Notes: a model not told the origin generated them from the sequence alone. A DNA stretch of 64,000 bases from Lingula anatina (GCF_001039355.2 NW_019775930.1:100385-164384); one strand, 5' to 3'; positions 20,771-33,064 are shown, counted from the first letter of the stretch. A program made the numbers and translations.

Positions 20771-23700
20771 TCTTATTAAAGCTAATTCATGAAAGTTTAA
20801 ACTTAGTCATTCTAAAAGTTAGTCAAGCTTTGGGATCTATTTACTGGACCTTAATTGATCATAGCGTATTGGAGACCAGGTGTCCCAAATGAACTGAAAG
20901 CTCAAGTAACTTTTGTTATGAATAAGTTAAAACATTCGTGAATAATGTGCAATCTGGTATATAATAGATGTGTTTGCATAATGCAATGTTCTACTCAATA
21001 CCATATACTCTTTTTAGCCGTTCAAAGGACTGGTGATGATGATCTCTTTATTAAAGGACTGAATGATGCAGTGTGAGATCATGGTTTTTGTCCCGTAATC
21101 CAGGATCATATATTGGTGAATAATCAGTGATGTGTATGATCTCACCTTGATCCCAGTTCATTTCTGTCAAGTAGGGTTTCTTGTATGACTAACCGTGCTG
21201 TCTTGGAAAAATGTTTATGCTTATTAACTTGGATTGATTTGCATGTTTCATATGTAATATTTAAGAAAACAAATTTCTTTTTCTACAGAAGTAGTAACTT
21301 TATGGACAAAAGTTGTCATTTTTTATGTCTCGAGCTAGGGTGCACTTAACCAATGGCTTAACATAATAAGCAAATGACAATCAGTCTCCCAATAACAAGA
21401 ACACAATACAGTCACTCTCATAACTAGACACACTATCTAGAACACTATTACAGCATATCTATACCAATTTGTTTAATTAATTTGGCTAATCAAAAGTTTC
21501 ATTTTCATGATTATGGAAGTAATATAAGAACCTGCTGTCCACTTTCAACAGGTTATATGAGCATCCAGAAAATAAAATGACCACAAGATTGTTCTGTAGG
21601 ACATTTTTTTGTTATAATCCAACTTAATGGTTTGAACAGAGATGACCACAGGTTTGTGATCAAAAGAAAATTAATTTTTTAATTAATCCATTTCCAGAAT
21701 TGTTAAAATTCAAGGATGGAAGTGCAAGATTAACTTAAGATTCTTTTTCATCCTGCTGTCTAGAGCAATATTTATGTCCCATAGAAAACTGACAGACTAT
21801 ATAGTAGAACCACTTTGGCACTTCACCAATCTCTTTTAGCAAACATTTTGATCATTAAAAAAATCCCAAAATAAAACAAGAACTGAATCATTTTGGAACA
21901 AATTATATTTTCATAATTTCATACAAAGAGAAATAAATATTTGTCTTGTTTCAACCCTTATCTATATCTTAATTTTAACTTTTTTATTTTTAAAATCTTT
22001 GATATAATTTAAGGGTTTTCCAAGCTCCACACTGGGCCACTAACTCCACCCCAACCCCTCCCCTCCATCCCCGTTCCAAATTTTAAGAAGTCCAAGCGGA
22101 TAGGTTATCTTTATCTGGGTTATTTGCTCCTACATGAACACCCATCCTTGTCAAATTGCCAGATCTGTTCTTCACGAAATGTGTGTTGATAAAATATGTT
22201 GTTTATCAATTTTCATGACATCAGCATCAAGAAAACACCTGACAACAACAACAACAATCTGAAGTCAACAACTGAAACAGTATCAAAGGGTAAAATTGGC
22301 AGACCTTAAAATGAAGTTGGACCAAAACCAATAACCTAGCAAAAGCGTAAATGGGGACAGTGAATGATGGGAAGAAAAACAAAACACAAACAAAAACTCC
22401 CTACCTTAATACGATACAACCCCACAGACAGACAGACAGCAATCCCCTCATCAACACAACAGAAGAAGTATCATTTAAGTAAACATAGGTAGTAGTAAAC
22501 CCTGATCATTCCTCTCCACTCTAGGTTTGAAATTAAATCTCCGCTGTGCCTCCGAATTGGCCGTCATCCACATCAGCCAGTGCCCAGTACGCAAGCCTCA
22601 ACTCCAGTGTACTTTGCCACCACCTATTCATGAATGCTAGAAGGAATTCAGGTCTGGGATGTGGTGCAACATGAAGAGGCATATCAATCACGGCAGTTGC
22701 AGTATATAGTTATGATTATTATATCCCAGAATGTTAATTAATAATCTCGACACGCTCGGCTCAGGAGGTCACGGTAAGTGCGATAAGCAGTCTGATCCTA
22801 GCCTAATTCTACCTGTTTAACTTGATGATAATGCACAACCCACTGCCCATACTATATGTATATATATCTTTATATATGTGAATGTGTGCTCTTAAAAAAT
22901 TTCATCTGAAAATATTTGAATATTTTAATTTTAGCATAATCAGCTATTCATGTAGTAGTACATGTTCATTAGCCTGGTTCTAACTCTTATTCAAAATTAT
23001 TTTTATCAACATAAATGACAGTCCACGGTAAAGACCTAGTACTGTATGTAATGGCTATTATGTCCTAGACTATTTTTAAATAATTTAGTTGCACTATGCT
23101 TACAGGGTCATGGCAGAGTGGGAGGCTAATCAACAGTCAGCGTAGACATAGACGGCCTGTGCCATTCCACTGCACTGTAGAGTGGCAAGGTTAACCAAGG
23201 TCCACCCAGTAGGCTAAAATAGATATGACCGATGCATCCTAGAATATTTAATAATAAGTCAACTGGACAAGCTGTTAGGCCCATGAGGTCACAGTGAGTG
23301 CTGTGAACGGCCATAGCTTGCTTACCTTTACTATCCACTGCAAGGCTGGCACACTTACAGCATTACAGCAGTGTAATATAGTCTGGTGCCGGAATACTTT
23401 GTATATAATTTTTATATACAAAAATGTTCATGAATATGATCTGTATACATTCTTCTCTTCCTAGGTGATGGTAGATCAGCCTGTGGCCTCTTGGTTTTTA
23501 CGAAGGGGCCCTAGTACTGCTGGTTATATGGTACTGTGTATGCGAGGTGAAACAGCAGTTGCCGCCTTCTGGAAAAAACCTAGTGTGAGCTCCGTCTATT
23601 AAAAATTCCCAGTGATGGCCTTCCAGGAAATAATGACCTTTAATTTGACCGCTTCCTCTCCAAGCTGACCATTTCCCACCCGTCTACAGACTGACCATTT

Positions 23701-24803
23701 TCATAGGAAATAAAACAATGCTAAAAATGGCTGCACGGCTCTTCCTCCTTGAAAACCAGCCATTTATTTCTTTGCCTCTGGAAACCTGGAGGATCTGGCA
23801 GCCAGAGAAATGCTTTCTCTTCTAATCACGCTGACCATTACTAGCTGACCTCCTGGAAACCCATACTGACCAATGACTATACAGATGCAGGGGAAAATCC
23901 TATTGTCATTAATTGTTAGCTGGGTTGGTCAGTTGTTTTCTCTGGGGAGACAAAAGTCGAAGAGCAATTGAAAGGAAATCTCTATGGGGAATCAATGTGT
24001 TTCACTCAAACCCGATGTCACAGGTTTCTATGGGAATTATGCATTTGCTTCCACCCGCTGAAGCACGGAGCAGACACTATTTTACTTCGAAACAATCCAA
24101 TTCCGACCAATATTGTTCCATTATATAATGGACAGACAAACAGTTGTGAGGCTACTGGCTGAACCATTTCATTATGCCTGCCATGTTAAGTAGCATTCAG
24201 TACACTGAATCCCAGACAATGTTTTGATTGGCCCATTAAGTAATATGTCTGAACTCAGGGTTAAGAGGTCAGAGCTCTCGGAGAAAAAGGGAGTACTACA
24301 GGATGTGTGGAGTCTAGTCTCTTCTGAAAATGTGAAATTTCCCCCTGACTACTGATTAAATTTCTGAATATTCTGAATAATAAATGATTGTGGTGTCAAA
24401 AGAGGATTGTGGTCAAGCCTGCATGTGGCAATTTGAAAAGAACGGAGGGGGGTGGTATTTTTCTAATGAAGTGGACCTTTTCACCCCTTTACTTCATCTA
24501 ACTTGAGGATTGGCATATCGCAAGAACAGTCAGCGGTGACGCGTGCATGCAAGCCTAAACACATGCACAAGGGCACCTATCCACTTTGCAACAGCCATGT
24601 TTTATTCTATATAAAGCAAATTTTACACAATTTTTGTCCTTTGAATAGATCATAGAACTAGTAAATAATTTATCCTGCTAGTGTAGAATGAACACACTTC
24701 AGTCTGACAGATAAATTTAAAACTTGAAGAATAAAAAGCTGCAGTAGCACGTATAATGTGCGACTTTTATATTTGATGAGGACTGTGTGTGCAGTGAAAT
24801 GCA
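20771..24803. other. Low-repeat noncoding sequence, possibly regulatory
   Basis: There is no convincing exon over about 4 kb. From about 22500 to 24200 the GC content is moderately raised and simple repeats are few, unlike most of the window. It contains three diverged repeats around 22720, 23062 and 23233, and a cluster of CTGACCAT words at 23665-23871. A candidate enhancer region is an inference only. Confidence 0.35.
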
Positions 24804-24968
24804 GGGGTGGATTGGGGCCATCTTCTGAGTCTTCTGGAAGACGGTCAAATTTTCAAGTTTACATTGAGGGGTATCAATTTTTTTCTGTCAGAAGACGGTC
24901 AAAAATGGAGGATGGATAAAAAAAAAATAATTTGGAAGACTGTCCGAAAATATCTCTGGATCGGCCCC
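24804..24968 (-). mobile_element. Interspersed repeat, copy 2 (inverted)
   Basis: Reverse-strand counterpart of 2348-2510. It ends GGATCGGCCCC, and its middle carries TTTTTTTCTGTCAGAAGACG and GGTCAAAAATGGAGGATGG. This copy has cleaner ends than copy 1. Confidence 0.65.
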
Positions 24969-26090
24969 TAAAATGTATGTGTGGGCACACATACTAATAC
25001 ATATCTGTGTACCTGATGGAAATATGTACACATTTGAATATGTTGAGAAAATTTCTCTAAATGAAATGATTAAGTTATACGAACACATATCGAAGTCAAT
25101 CGTTCTTAATAACAAATAAATTTCATGGGGAAATTAACAGAATTTATTTCGCTTTGTCAGTTATAAGCCTTTTCAGTCATATATAAAAAAGAAAGAAAAG
25201 AATAGAAAAATATCACTGCACTTCTGCTGATAAGGAAAATGCAGCTAACCTGATGAAAATCAAACATTGTAGGAAAAACCAATCAATCTTGGACACAACT
25301 TCAATCTGCGGTCACTTAGTCATCAAAGACTGACAAAGTCACCTGAAAAGATTGACAGCTGTCTTTCTCTTCACTCACTTCCATTTACGCACAGCATCTG
25401 AAAAGCTACAACTGTATTCTTCCATAATGCATGCATCTATTCAATTGGTTTATTATGATCTTATTTACTGAGCAACATACTAAACTCGCATGAGTGCCGA
25501 GGCAACATGCAAGATCAACAACAACGTCTACCTGCCTAAAACACAGGTATACTAATTATGTAGAGTTATTGTAGTACATGGCCTTAATGGCAGGTAAAAT
25601 GATACTTTTCAGTCCACCTCCCGTGGGGAAATAGAAACGTGACAACAACGCCAAAATGAATCTACATTCATGGAAACACTACCTCCTAACAAATGAACCC
25701 TTCACGATAATCGATGATATATTTTGCTCCATTTTGCCCAACTATTAAGGCTATTGTTATAGATATTTTAAAACCAGTTATTGCCTTTTGTTGCTACTGC
25801 CACTAAAACTGATTGTTGGTCTTTTGTCTCTTTCTCATTCTTGTTCTATTTCACTGTCCTATTCAGTGCACTGTTAAATTGCTGGAAAAAAAGTTTTGAA
25901 AAGTAACACTTAAGCCCCTGCCACTGCAGGCCTTCCCAACTACCAGACTCGGCACCTACGGGTCCAGTATAAACCGGTTTATCTGACCACACTACCCGTT
26001 TTCAAGGTGTGTGTCAGATCGCATAAAAGAGTATCAGCCACCACACCGATTTTACCTGGTGCGCGATGTGATGGCGATGATCCTAGTAAT

Positions 26091-26183
26091 AGATAGACCC
26101 CGAGTCAGCGAGGGTTATGTGGCATACACGAGTGCGAAGCACGAGTGGATGTCACATAACCCTCGCTGAGGAGGGATCTATCT
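26091..26183. repeat. Long imperfect palindrome inside the element
   Basis: AGATAGA and GTCAGCGAGGGTTATGTG on the left pair with CACATAACCCTCGCTGA and TCTATCT on the right. The centre is itself a small palindrome, CACGAGTGCGAAGCACGAGTG. It could fold into a stable hairpin or be a nested MITE. Confidence 0.85.
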
Positions 26184-26359
26184 TATTTAGACCACGGGTC
26201 CATTAGCGGGTTATAACGCATTCATGCAAGACGTGCGGTTATGCGAGTTACACCACGTCTGAATCTTTTGTTCTTCACTTCCACCGTGGTCTAAAGCGGG
26301 GTTGGAAAGTAGTGCATCTCATCTACATTCATGCGCTGCTGCAATTTTCCCTGTTTATG

Positions 26360-26572
26360 CTATAAATCTGACAATACCGCAATTTTAACATAAAATTTAG
26401 GTTCGAACATAGCCAATGATCTGTCGGGGTTAAATATTTTCTGGACGAGATTCAGTGAGTCGTCTGTCGCCATGTTGTCACTCGGAACTACACCAATGTC
26501 TCCGCACTCGACAATAGTATGGAGCTTGCGGAATGAGCCGAGGATTGCCGATTTCCATGTTGTTGTATTCAT
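26360..26572 (-). pseudogene. Coding-like fragment inside the inverted-repeat element
   Basis: Seventy minus-strand codons from ATG to TAG, lying wholly between the terminal repeats. About 30% of codons start with G and about 64% with a purine. A second ATG in a good context (GACAACATGGCGACAG) begins MATDDSLNLVQKIF. The composition is that of ordinary cellular protein and nothing suggests a transposase. The likely reading is a captured first exon or gene piece; a short element-encoded protein is the alternative. Confidence 0.4.
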
Positions 26573-26948
26573 ACGACTCCTACTTGACGAAAACGAGGCG
26601 CGATACCCGGATGACAGGTAGGCTTACAAAATTTGTGATGGGGTATGATACTCTTTTATGCGATCTGACACACACCTTGAAAACGGGTAGTGTGGTCAGA
26701 TAAACCGGTTTATACTGGACCCGTAGGTGTTGAGTCTGGTAGTTGGGAAGGCCTGCACTGGCACTTACTGTTTCTCATTTCATTCATCCATTCATTTATT
26801 CTCTCTCTCATTGCATAAAAATGCACCCTTAAATGCATATTTACAAATTTTTTTTAAAAAATGAATAAAAATAATAAACTGTTAAAATCAGTGACATATT
26901 CCACTCCTTAAGTTTGCCATATTATCCTAGAACAACTAAAAAATGCAA

Positions 26949-26967
26949 AAAAAAAAAAAAAAAAAAA
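26949..26967. repeat. A-run, about 19
   Basis: Homopolymer A in an A-rich region; no target duplication or retrotransposon body was recognised beside it. Confidence 0.85.
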
Positions 26968-27187
26968 GAACAAATATAACAAAGTTTTCTGCAGGAATAT
27001 TTGGAGATACAGTTGACATTTACCACACCTGCCCAAGGTGCAAACGACACCTATGCTGTCTGGAAATTTTTATTTTTATCCCTTATGTCTGTGACATCAT
27101 CACATTTATGTAGCCTATCTTGTCTTGTTTAATGTCCTTTTTGCTTGTGAATAATTAAAGGATACAGTGATATTACCCCTCCCCCCT

Positions 27188-27225
27188 TCTCTCTCTCTCT
27201 CTCTCTCTTGTTCATCATCATCATC

Positions 27226-27262
<37 letters not shown>

Positions 27263-27270
27263 TCTCTCTC
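27188..27270. repeat. Interrupted (TC)n microsatellite
   Basis: Two TC arrays separated by a TCATCATCATCA stretch. They create Arg/Glu repeat frames on the minus strand that extend the coding-like block next to them. Confidence 0.93.
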
Positions 27271-27272
27271 AC

Positions 27273-27744
27273 TAAAATCCAGACAGAGCTGACGGAGGTT
27301 GTAATATTTCTCATTCATGTCTGCATGGATTTGTTTAAGTGAGAGTATCATGATGAGAAATTGACTGTACAAGTCTGTCACACAATCTGTGCATGCTTCC
27401 AATGATTGCAACAACACTGTTTTGTCACTGCAGTGCCACTTCAATTAAATGTACCAGGTAAGACTGTCTGAAATAATGGCTGTGAAAAGAGCGTACTTTA
27501 ATTTCTCTGAAAAGATACAATACCAGTTTCCCATTCTCTCTAGGTCTGACCTGATTCTTCTATAAATATACCCTAATAGATTCATTTGATATACGTAACA
27601 CAAATAACTAGACACAACAGTTTCTAAACCCTTCTTGTACAGGTAAACATAGCCAATAGTGTCACATGTTAAAACGACCCACTTTTTATCTGTGTGTAAA
27701 AACTTGTGTAAATCAGCTTCTCCTCCCCCCCCTCCCCCAAACAT
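27273..27744 (-). pseudogene. Coding-like block interrupted by a TAA
   Basis: Minus strand: one frame is open from about 27744 through a TAA at 27445-27447 and, in the same frame, on to a GTGAGA donor-like site just before 27273. The first part contains DKKWVVLTCDTIGYVYLYKK and the second SLKQIHADMNEKYYNLRQL. About a quarter of codons in the first part begin with G. A possible acceptor (AAGTTTTTACACACAG) lies near its start. Another open frame with a good GTAAAT donor lies just upstream, near 27840. It is best read as a decayed gene or two exons; product unknown. Confidence 0.33.
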
Positions 27745-27879
27745 TTTTGTAACCCATTTATGTTGGAAATATTTTTTTCAACTGCTCCATGAAAATTCCA
27801 AGGATTTCTCCTTCTGACATCTGTTTTGGCACATTTACCTGCCTTCTCAATACCATGGCCCAAGAAATAGGCATGAAGC

Positions 27880-30000
27880 TAATGATTTGGAACTAATCAT
27901 GTCCTAAATTCTTTCGCGTTTTCACCACTTTCTATATCTGGCATACATTAAGGATACTAAATTAGATAGACAGGAAGAACTTAAGCAGTACATTTTGTAT
28001 ATTTAGCATCTACTGTTCATCTGTCTGTCAATACTAAAAAAAAAAAAGTCATCAGATGGATGCAAAATAATAATGGGCAAATTTGGGCGTAACTATCATG
28101 GCCAATTAAAAAAAAACATTAAACTCACTACTTAAATAAATTGAATATTGAAAATGTAAATGAGCTCAGAATAAGATTTTTGTCATAAGAAGCTATGTGT
28201 AAGAGATGCATATTTACATAACTGAACTTTTAATAATTAATTTCTTAAATTCATCTCAATAACTGAATTCTCAGGTTAGTAAAAGCCTGATCAAAAGTGT
28301 CTATCTGAACATTCAGTCAGACTGAATACTAAATTGCTAGTAAAATTCACAAAAAATCTCAAGTCTACCTTAAAATCAATTCACTCCAATGATTGAACAG
28401 ATTTCCTGACTCAAAACACAAAAACCATATGAACTTAAGAGTCTTGGCTCAATTTACCATCCAGTAATGGACCTTAAAGTTACATTTATAGCAAGCGTGG
28501 ATACTCAGTAAGGCGAAAAGCAACTTCTACAAGTTTCTTGTATGACCAAAAATAAAGTTGACATGCAAAGGGATAAGCCAAATTAATCACTGGATAAGCC
28601 ATAAAAGAGCTTTAAAACTGCATCTTCTTCAAATTTCTGGTCATAAATTGAGATATCTGTCCCTCCTGTTAAATGATGGAATACTACACGTGCATTGCAT
28701 AATCATCACTCCAATGTGTGGATAAAGCTGTACGCATTGCATATTTATTTAAATGAGTTGCCGAAAATGACTGAGGATTATATTTAGCACATAAAGCAAG
28801 CATAGAATATCCACCCAAATACCATTTTTCTGGTAACATCAAACGATGTCCTTTGGTATTTCTCTAAGTTACACTATTTAAAACTGTATGGAAGCATTTG
28901 CCCAGGTTTTGTGGCAATAATTTGACTTCAAATGCATCTTTAAAAAGTACCCCACAGATCATGCAGTTATTACCACCATCACTGAAGGAGGTTGAGTTTT
29001 CATCAGTTTGGTGTTAATTCAACAAGGTCGCTTAAAAAGTTCTTCCAAAAATTTTGATGAAATTTCAAGGACCATAGCATTAAATGAAAGAAACAGTAGT
29101 CAATGAGAGAACTAAAACTTATATCAGTCTCACAAAAGTTACCATGTAGAGCAAGACACATGCAACGTATTTATTGTATGACAGGTAGCACGAGAAGAAT
29201 AGAATTCCTTTTGAAAAGCTTTTTATATCACGGTGCTCACAATGGGAGGGATACTTTTTCAGGTCAGTGGGGGCAAATTTTGTGAAAAATCATTCTGCAT
29301 TTCATGGTAAGAAATACAAAAGGAGTAAAACAACCTTGATGAAATGTGAGCGGGGCTGATCATGACTGTTTATGTAAAACCACCATTCTCAAAAGATTTT
29401 GTTGAAAGTACAAGCAGAGCAAACATATTTCTATGGAAAATTCTCTGATTACCTGGAAGTACAGATACGGGATCTCAAATATACTTCATAACATATCTTG
29501 TCTCTATTACCTTTACTTTTTTGTTCTTTGTTCTTCTGACAAATTGCATGCTTTGCAAAGAGGGCTGAAAACTTTACACACAAAATATAATAGTATGAAT
29601 TAATTAAGTTTTACAAGTGTGCGTTATTAATGTCAAACTTGGGTTTTCATGTGCTTCAGATGTGGTGAGAGGAGTCTTTGGAAAGAAAAGACATGGCATG
29701 CTAACAAGTTTGTTTATTATTGATTTTCTTACACATGCAACAGACAGACAGATAAACTGGAAGACCAACAGACAAACAAAGGGACAGACAGACAGATAAA
29801 CAGACAGACGGACGAGCAGACAAACAGATATATAGAGTTATAAATACATCTATACCACCTGACTGACTGATTCACCTGAAGGCCTTGTAGCTGAAATATA
29901 CTGACCTCTATTTCAAACTGAAGTTCTAGTAAAAAGATCTATTAGTTATAATTCCACGTTTATCTTAGCTGAAAGCAACTGCATGAATCAAAACTTTGGC
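27880..30000. other. Intron-like sequence
   Basis: AT-rich. A CAGA-rich low-complexity stretch lies at about 29745-29830. One open segment near 29179-29260 has a plausible acceptor and a GTCAGT donor but is too weak to list. Confidence 0.4.
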
Positions 30001-30030
30001 CTCTCTCCCTCTCCCTCTTTCTCTCTCTCT

Positions 30031-30033
<3 letters not shown>

Positions 30034-30112
<79 letters not shown>
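30034..30112. repeat. (CA)n microsatellite, about 79 bp
   Basis: A perfect CA array preceded by a CT-rich tract (30000-30030). Confidence 0.95.
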
Positions 30113-30115
<3 letters not shown>

Positions 30116-30791
30116 TTACACCTACCAACTCTCATCATGAGAAGATACACTGACGAAGCGTCTCATGTTACCAATATGAAGATACACAATTAAATCGACA
30201 AATAAACCAAGAGAATAAAGTTTTTCTTTAAGAATCAATTTTATATTCTTTCACATCCAATCATGCACATAGTTTGCGATCACAGCACTCTGCCAATAAT
30301 AATAATATTAATAAAGCACCCACTTTTCCCACACTGTATTATTCTGACTGCCCTTGCAATCCCCCAATCAAATTCAAGGTACTGCAAAGAAATATCAATA
30401 CCCGAAGTCCAGCTGGCGGTCAGCATATATTTTTCACCATGGATACCCCCTCCCCCCTTGTACCTTGTGCAACTGCCCTCCTCTTCTTACCTTGAACTCA
30501 GCGGGTTGGCGTAGGCCTGTTAGTCGATGGTGGGTAGCGCAGGCTATTCATTAACCCCCAGTCAATCCAATCACGCTGTTATAGAGCCAGAGACTGCCTC
30601 GTCGCCGCCTAATCAATACCAGTCACTACTCTACACAAATTCCTATGGAACAAGCCAGCCTTCCTACTATATTTATATATATATATGTATATGTACTACC
30701 CGATCTTTCCCACTCTTACAGCCAATGCTGCCTTTTATTACTACTATGTGTGTAGGCTCTGGGAGCAATGTGTGCATATATTACCAGGGAA

Positions 30792-30805
30792 CCAGAAGGG
30801 GGCAG
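30792..30805 (+). promoter_or_regulatory. CTCF-like motif, forward
   Basis: CCAGAAGGGGGCAG matches the core consensus CCASYAGRKGGCRS with one mismatch. It faces the perfect reverse-strand match at 30879-30892. Confidence 0.45.
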
Positions 30806-30878
30806 CCTCCTTTTCAGATGGAGGCTCCATGAAGGAAGGCAGAAGAAGAGAAATGAATGTCTGGAGGGACCTCTACTA

Positions 30879-30892
30879 CTGCCCTCTGCTGG
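30879..30892 (-). promoter_or_regulatory. CTCF-like motif, reverse
   Basis: The minus strand reads CCAGCAGAGGGCAG, a full match to CCASYAGRKGGCRS. Together with 30792-30805 it forms a convergent pair 74 bp apart in a GC-richer stretch (about 30340-31200) with no clear exon. Confidence 0.5.
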
Positions 30893-31109
30893 TCAATACT
30901 AACCTCTAGAATGCAGACAGTATTTATCTATTTATCATTATAATCTTTCGTTCCTGCCTCTGACCGATGCAGACAATCATCAATAATTCTGACTTGTCAC
31001 ATCTCGTTTAGCTTTTTCTGGCCTCAGATCAGCCGTTCTCTCTATCCTGCCATCTTCCAATACATACTCTGGCCTGAGCAGTTCCAGGAAGGCGAACTGA
31101 TGAAATCCT

Positions 31110-31123
31110 GTTGCCATAGTAAC
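31110..31123. promoter_or_regulatory. RFX X-box-like motif
   Basis: GTTGCCATAGTAAC is an excellent X-box (GTTGCC, two-base spacer, AGTAAC). It lies about 220 bp from the CTCF-like pair. Confidence 0.45.
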
Positions 31124-32996
31124 CAAATAATTTATACACCATGCAGCAGACCAGAGGCAGTGTCTTTCCGATCGGAGGAGAGAAAAAGACGAAATGAAAG
31201 AAAGGGAAAAATTCCAATGAATGAAGCATATATTTATTGCCTGCTTAATTAATTTTCTTTGCTGATGAAATAGCTGTCGTGTGTCTTTCGTGAGCCCTTT
31301 CTCTGCATGTCCACTTTATTATGACCACACAGCTGGCTGGGTATATAGGTCAAATACATTGGCATAGCAGTTCAATAAGGGAAGGCAGATGCATAATTCA
31401 GTAATGGCAGTGCAGTAGGCTGTACATGTACATAGTTCAAGGCTCAATTCAGTGCCCTGTAAAAAAACATTGCTGCAGACTTTGTCAGTGCCTTCAGCAT
31501 ACCTCATGTAACAGTGAGGTCCACGTGTATTGTCAAATGGTTGCTTTAACTGTTTGATGGAGATGACAGTATTCAGCAGCTTACAAGTGTTTCATCGCAT
31601 GGCAGAAACTTCAATACAGACTTTTTTCGTTTTGAACTGTATGCTGTCAGTGAAAGGCAAGCCAAGATGGACCTGGTACTCCCAGTACACGCTGGAACCA
31701 TCTTGCTGCAAATTTTATTTTCTATGCTGTGAGGGTAAAGGATGTTACAAGAGCTACAAAATCAAGTGCATGATCAAAATATGCTCTCCACTCTTGCTGC
31801 CTGTGTTCATATTCCATGTTGGTTCATGCTGACACAGTGGGAGAGCATTGTGTAAAAAGATGGAAAGATGGGGAAAAAAAGCTCATGATGTAAGTGTATT
31901 TTTACACTGCATGAATTGCCTGCCTAGGATGAGCAAGGAAAAGAAGTGCCTATCATAAGAGCAAGCCGTCTGCCTGCCTGCCTGTCTGCATCGTGTTAAA
32001 AGCAGCAGAGAATGTAGAAAGTTATATCACATTACGGGATGTTCACTCTTTGAACAGGTGGACTTCTTCAGTCTGGTCCCTGCACCCAACCACCACAGTT
32101 CAGCTGTTACTACTACTACTTTAGACTACGACCACTAGTGTGACCTCAGCACATTTCTCACTGTATGGTTTATCTGTTTTCAGATGGCAAATGTTCTGAT
32201 TACAACATGATAAGCAATGAAACTTTTAACATTATCATTACTGTTATTGCCTAGCAAGCTTTGTACAAGCTTACTGGACATACTCAATGTTTACCTAACC
32301 AGGACACAGGACTAAGGTGGGGAGGGGGGGGGGGTATTTTTTAAATTTATTTTGATCATAAATTGTTCATAAATTTATTGTTATTCATTTATTCATTTTC
32401 TTTAAAATGAAATTTGTCCCGAAATTTTGTTATATATAGCAAAATAAAGGTTATGAAGTGCTCTGTTCTAGGTTTTAAAACCTTATCTTAAAAAAACAGT
32501 TGTAGGAAATCCCTGGCTAGAAATGACATGCAAAATCCAGGGGTTGCCAACAGAATTAGACTTCTCAAACTGTCTGGTTCCAAAGTTCCTTCTCTGCATT
32601 AGAATAACACGTGAATACAACGAAGATCAATAGTGAGAAAAAATTCGTAGTATTCTCCAAAATGAACCACTGGCAAACGAAGAACTTTGCCAATGGTTTC
32701 TAGCCATGGATACTTGCAGTGAGGTCAGAGCATAGACAGAGAATCCATTCATACAGTTCCTGAGCCAGCGATATTGACTAAAACACAGTGAGAGTGGCTG
32801 TCTGCATAAGTAACTAGGTGCAATGACCCTTTCAGGGCCACCACACTTTATCTGGCACAGCCCCTAGCTCAATGCCTGCTATCATCAATCAATGGGTAAA
32901 ACTACACAAAATGGACAACGTATGCTTTCTTCCCTTTTTTCTCCTGAACTGGACTCCTCCATATTTTTGGGAGAAGTTCATGTTGGAAAGCAAGGG

Positions 32997-32998
<2 letters not shown>
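31124..32998. other. Noncoding sequence
   Basis: Mixed composition. A 100-codon open frame at 31530-31832 is dominated by codons starting with T, which argues against coding. A G11 run lies at 32324-32334. Confidence 0.4.

Positions 32999-33064
<66 letters not shown>

Larger units (their letters stand above)
25926..26756. mobile_element. 831-bp element with 111-bp terminal inverted repeats
   Basis: Positions 25926-26036 and 26646-26756 are inverted copies differing at about two bases. The ends read GCAGGCCTTCCCAACTACCA inward, with TCAGATCGCATAAAAGAG near the inner edge. Such long, nearly identical arms indicate a young DNA element or fold-back transposon. The interior holds a 93-bp hairpin, a second small inverted-repeat pair (TTTAGACCACGG at about 26187 and its complement at about 26284) and a coding-like fragment, but no transposase. 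Superfamily unknown. Confidence 0.9.

Noticed and set aside
31530-31832. A 100-codon plus-strand Cys-rich open frame
   Set aside because: About 38% of codons start with T and only 17% with G, the opposite of coding bias; no splice sites or start context support it.
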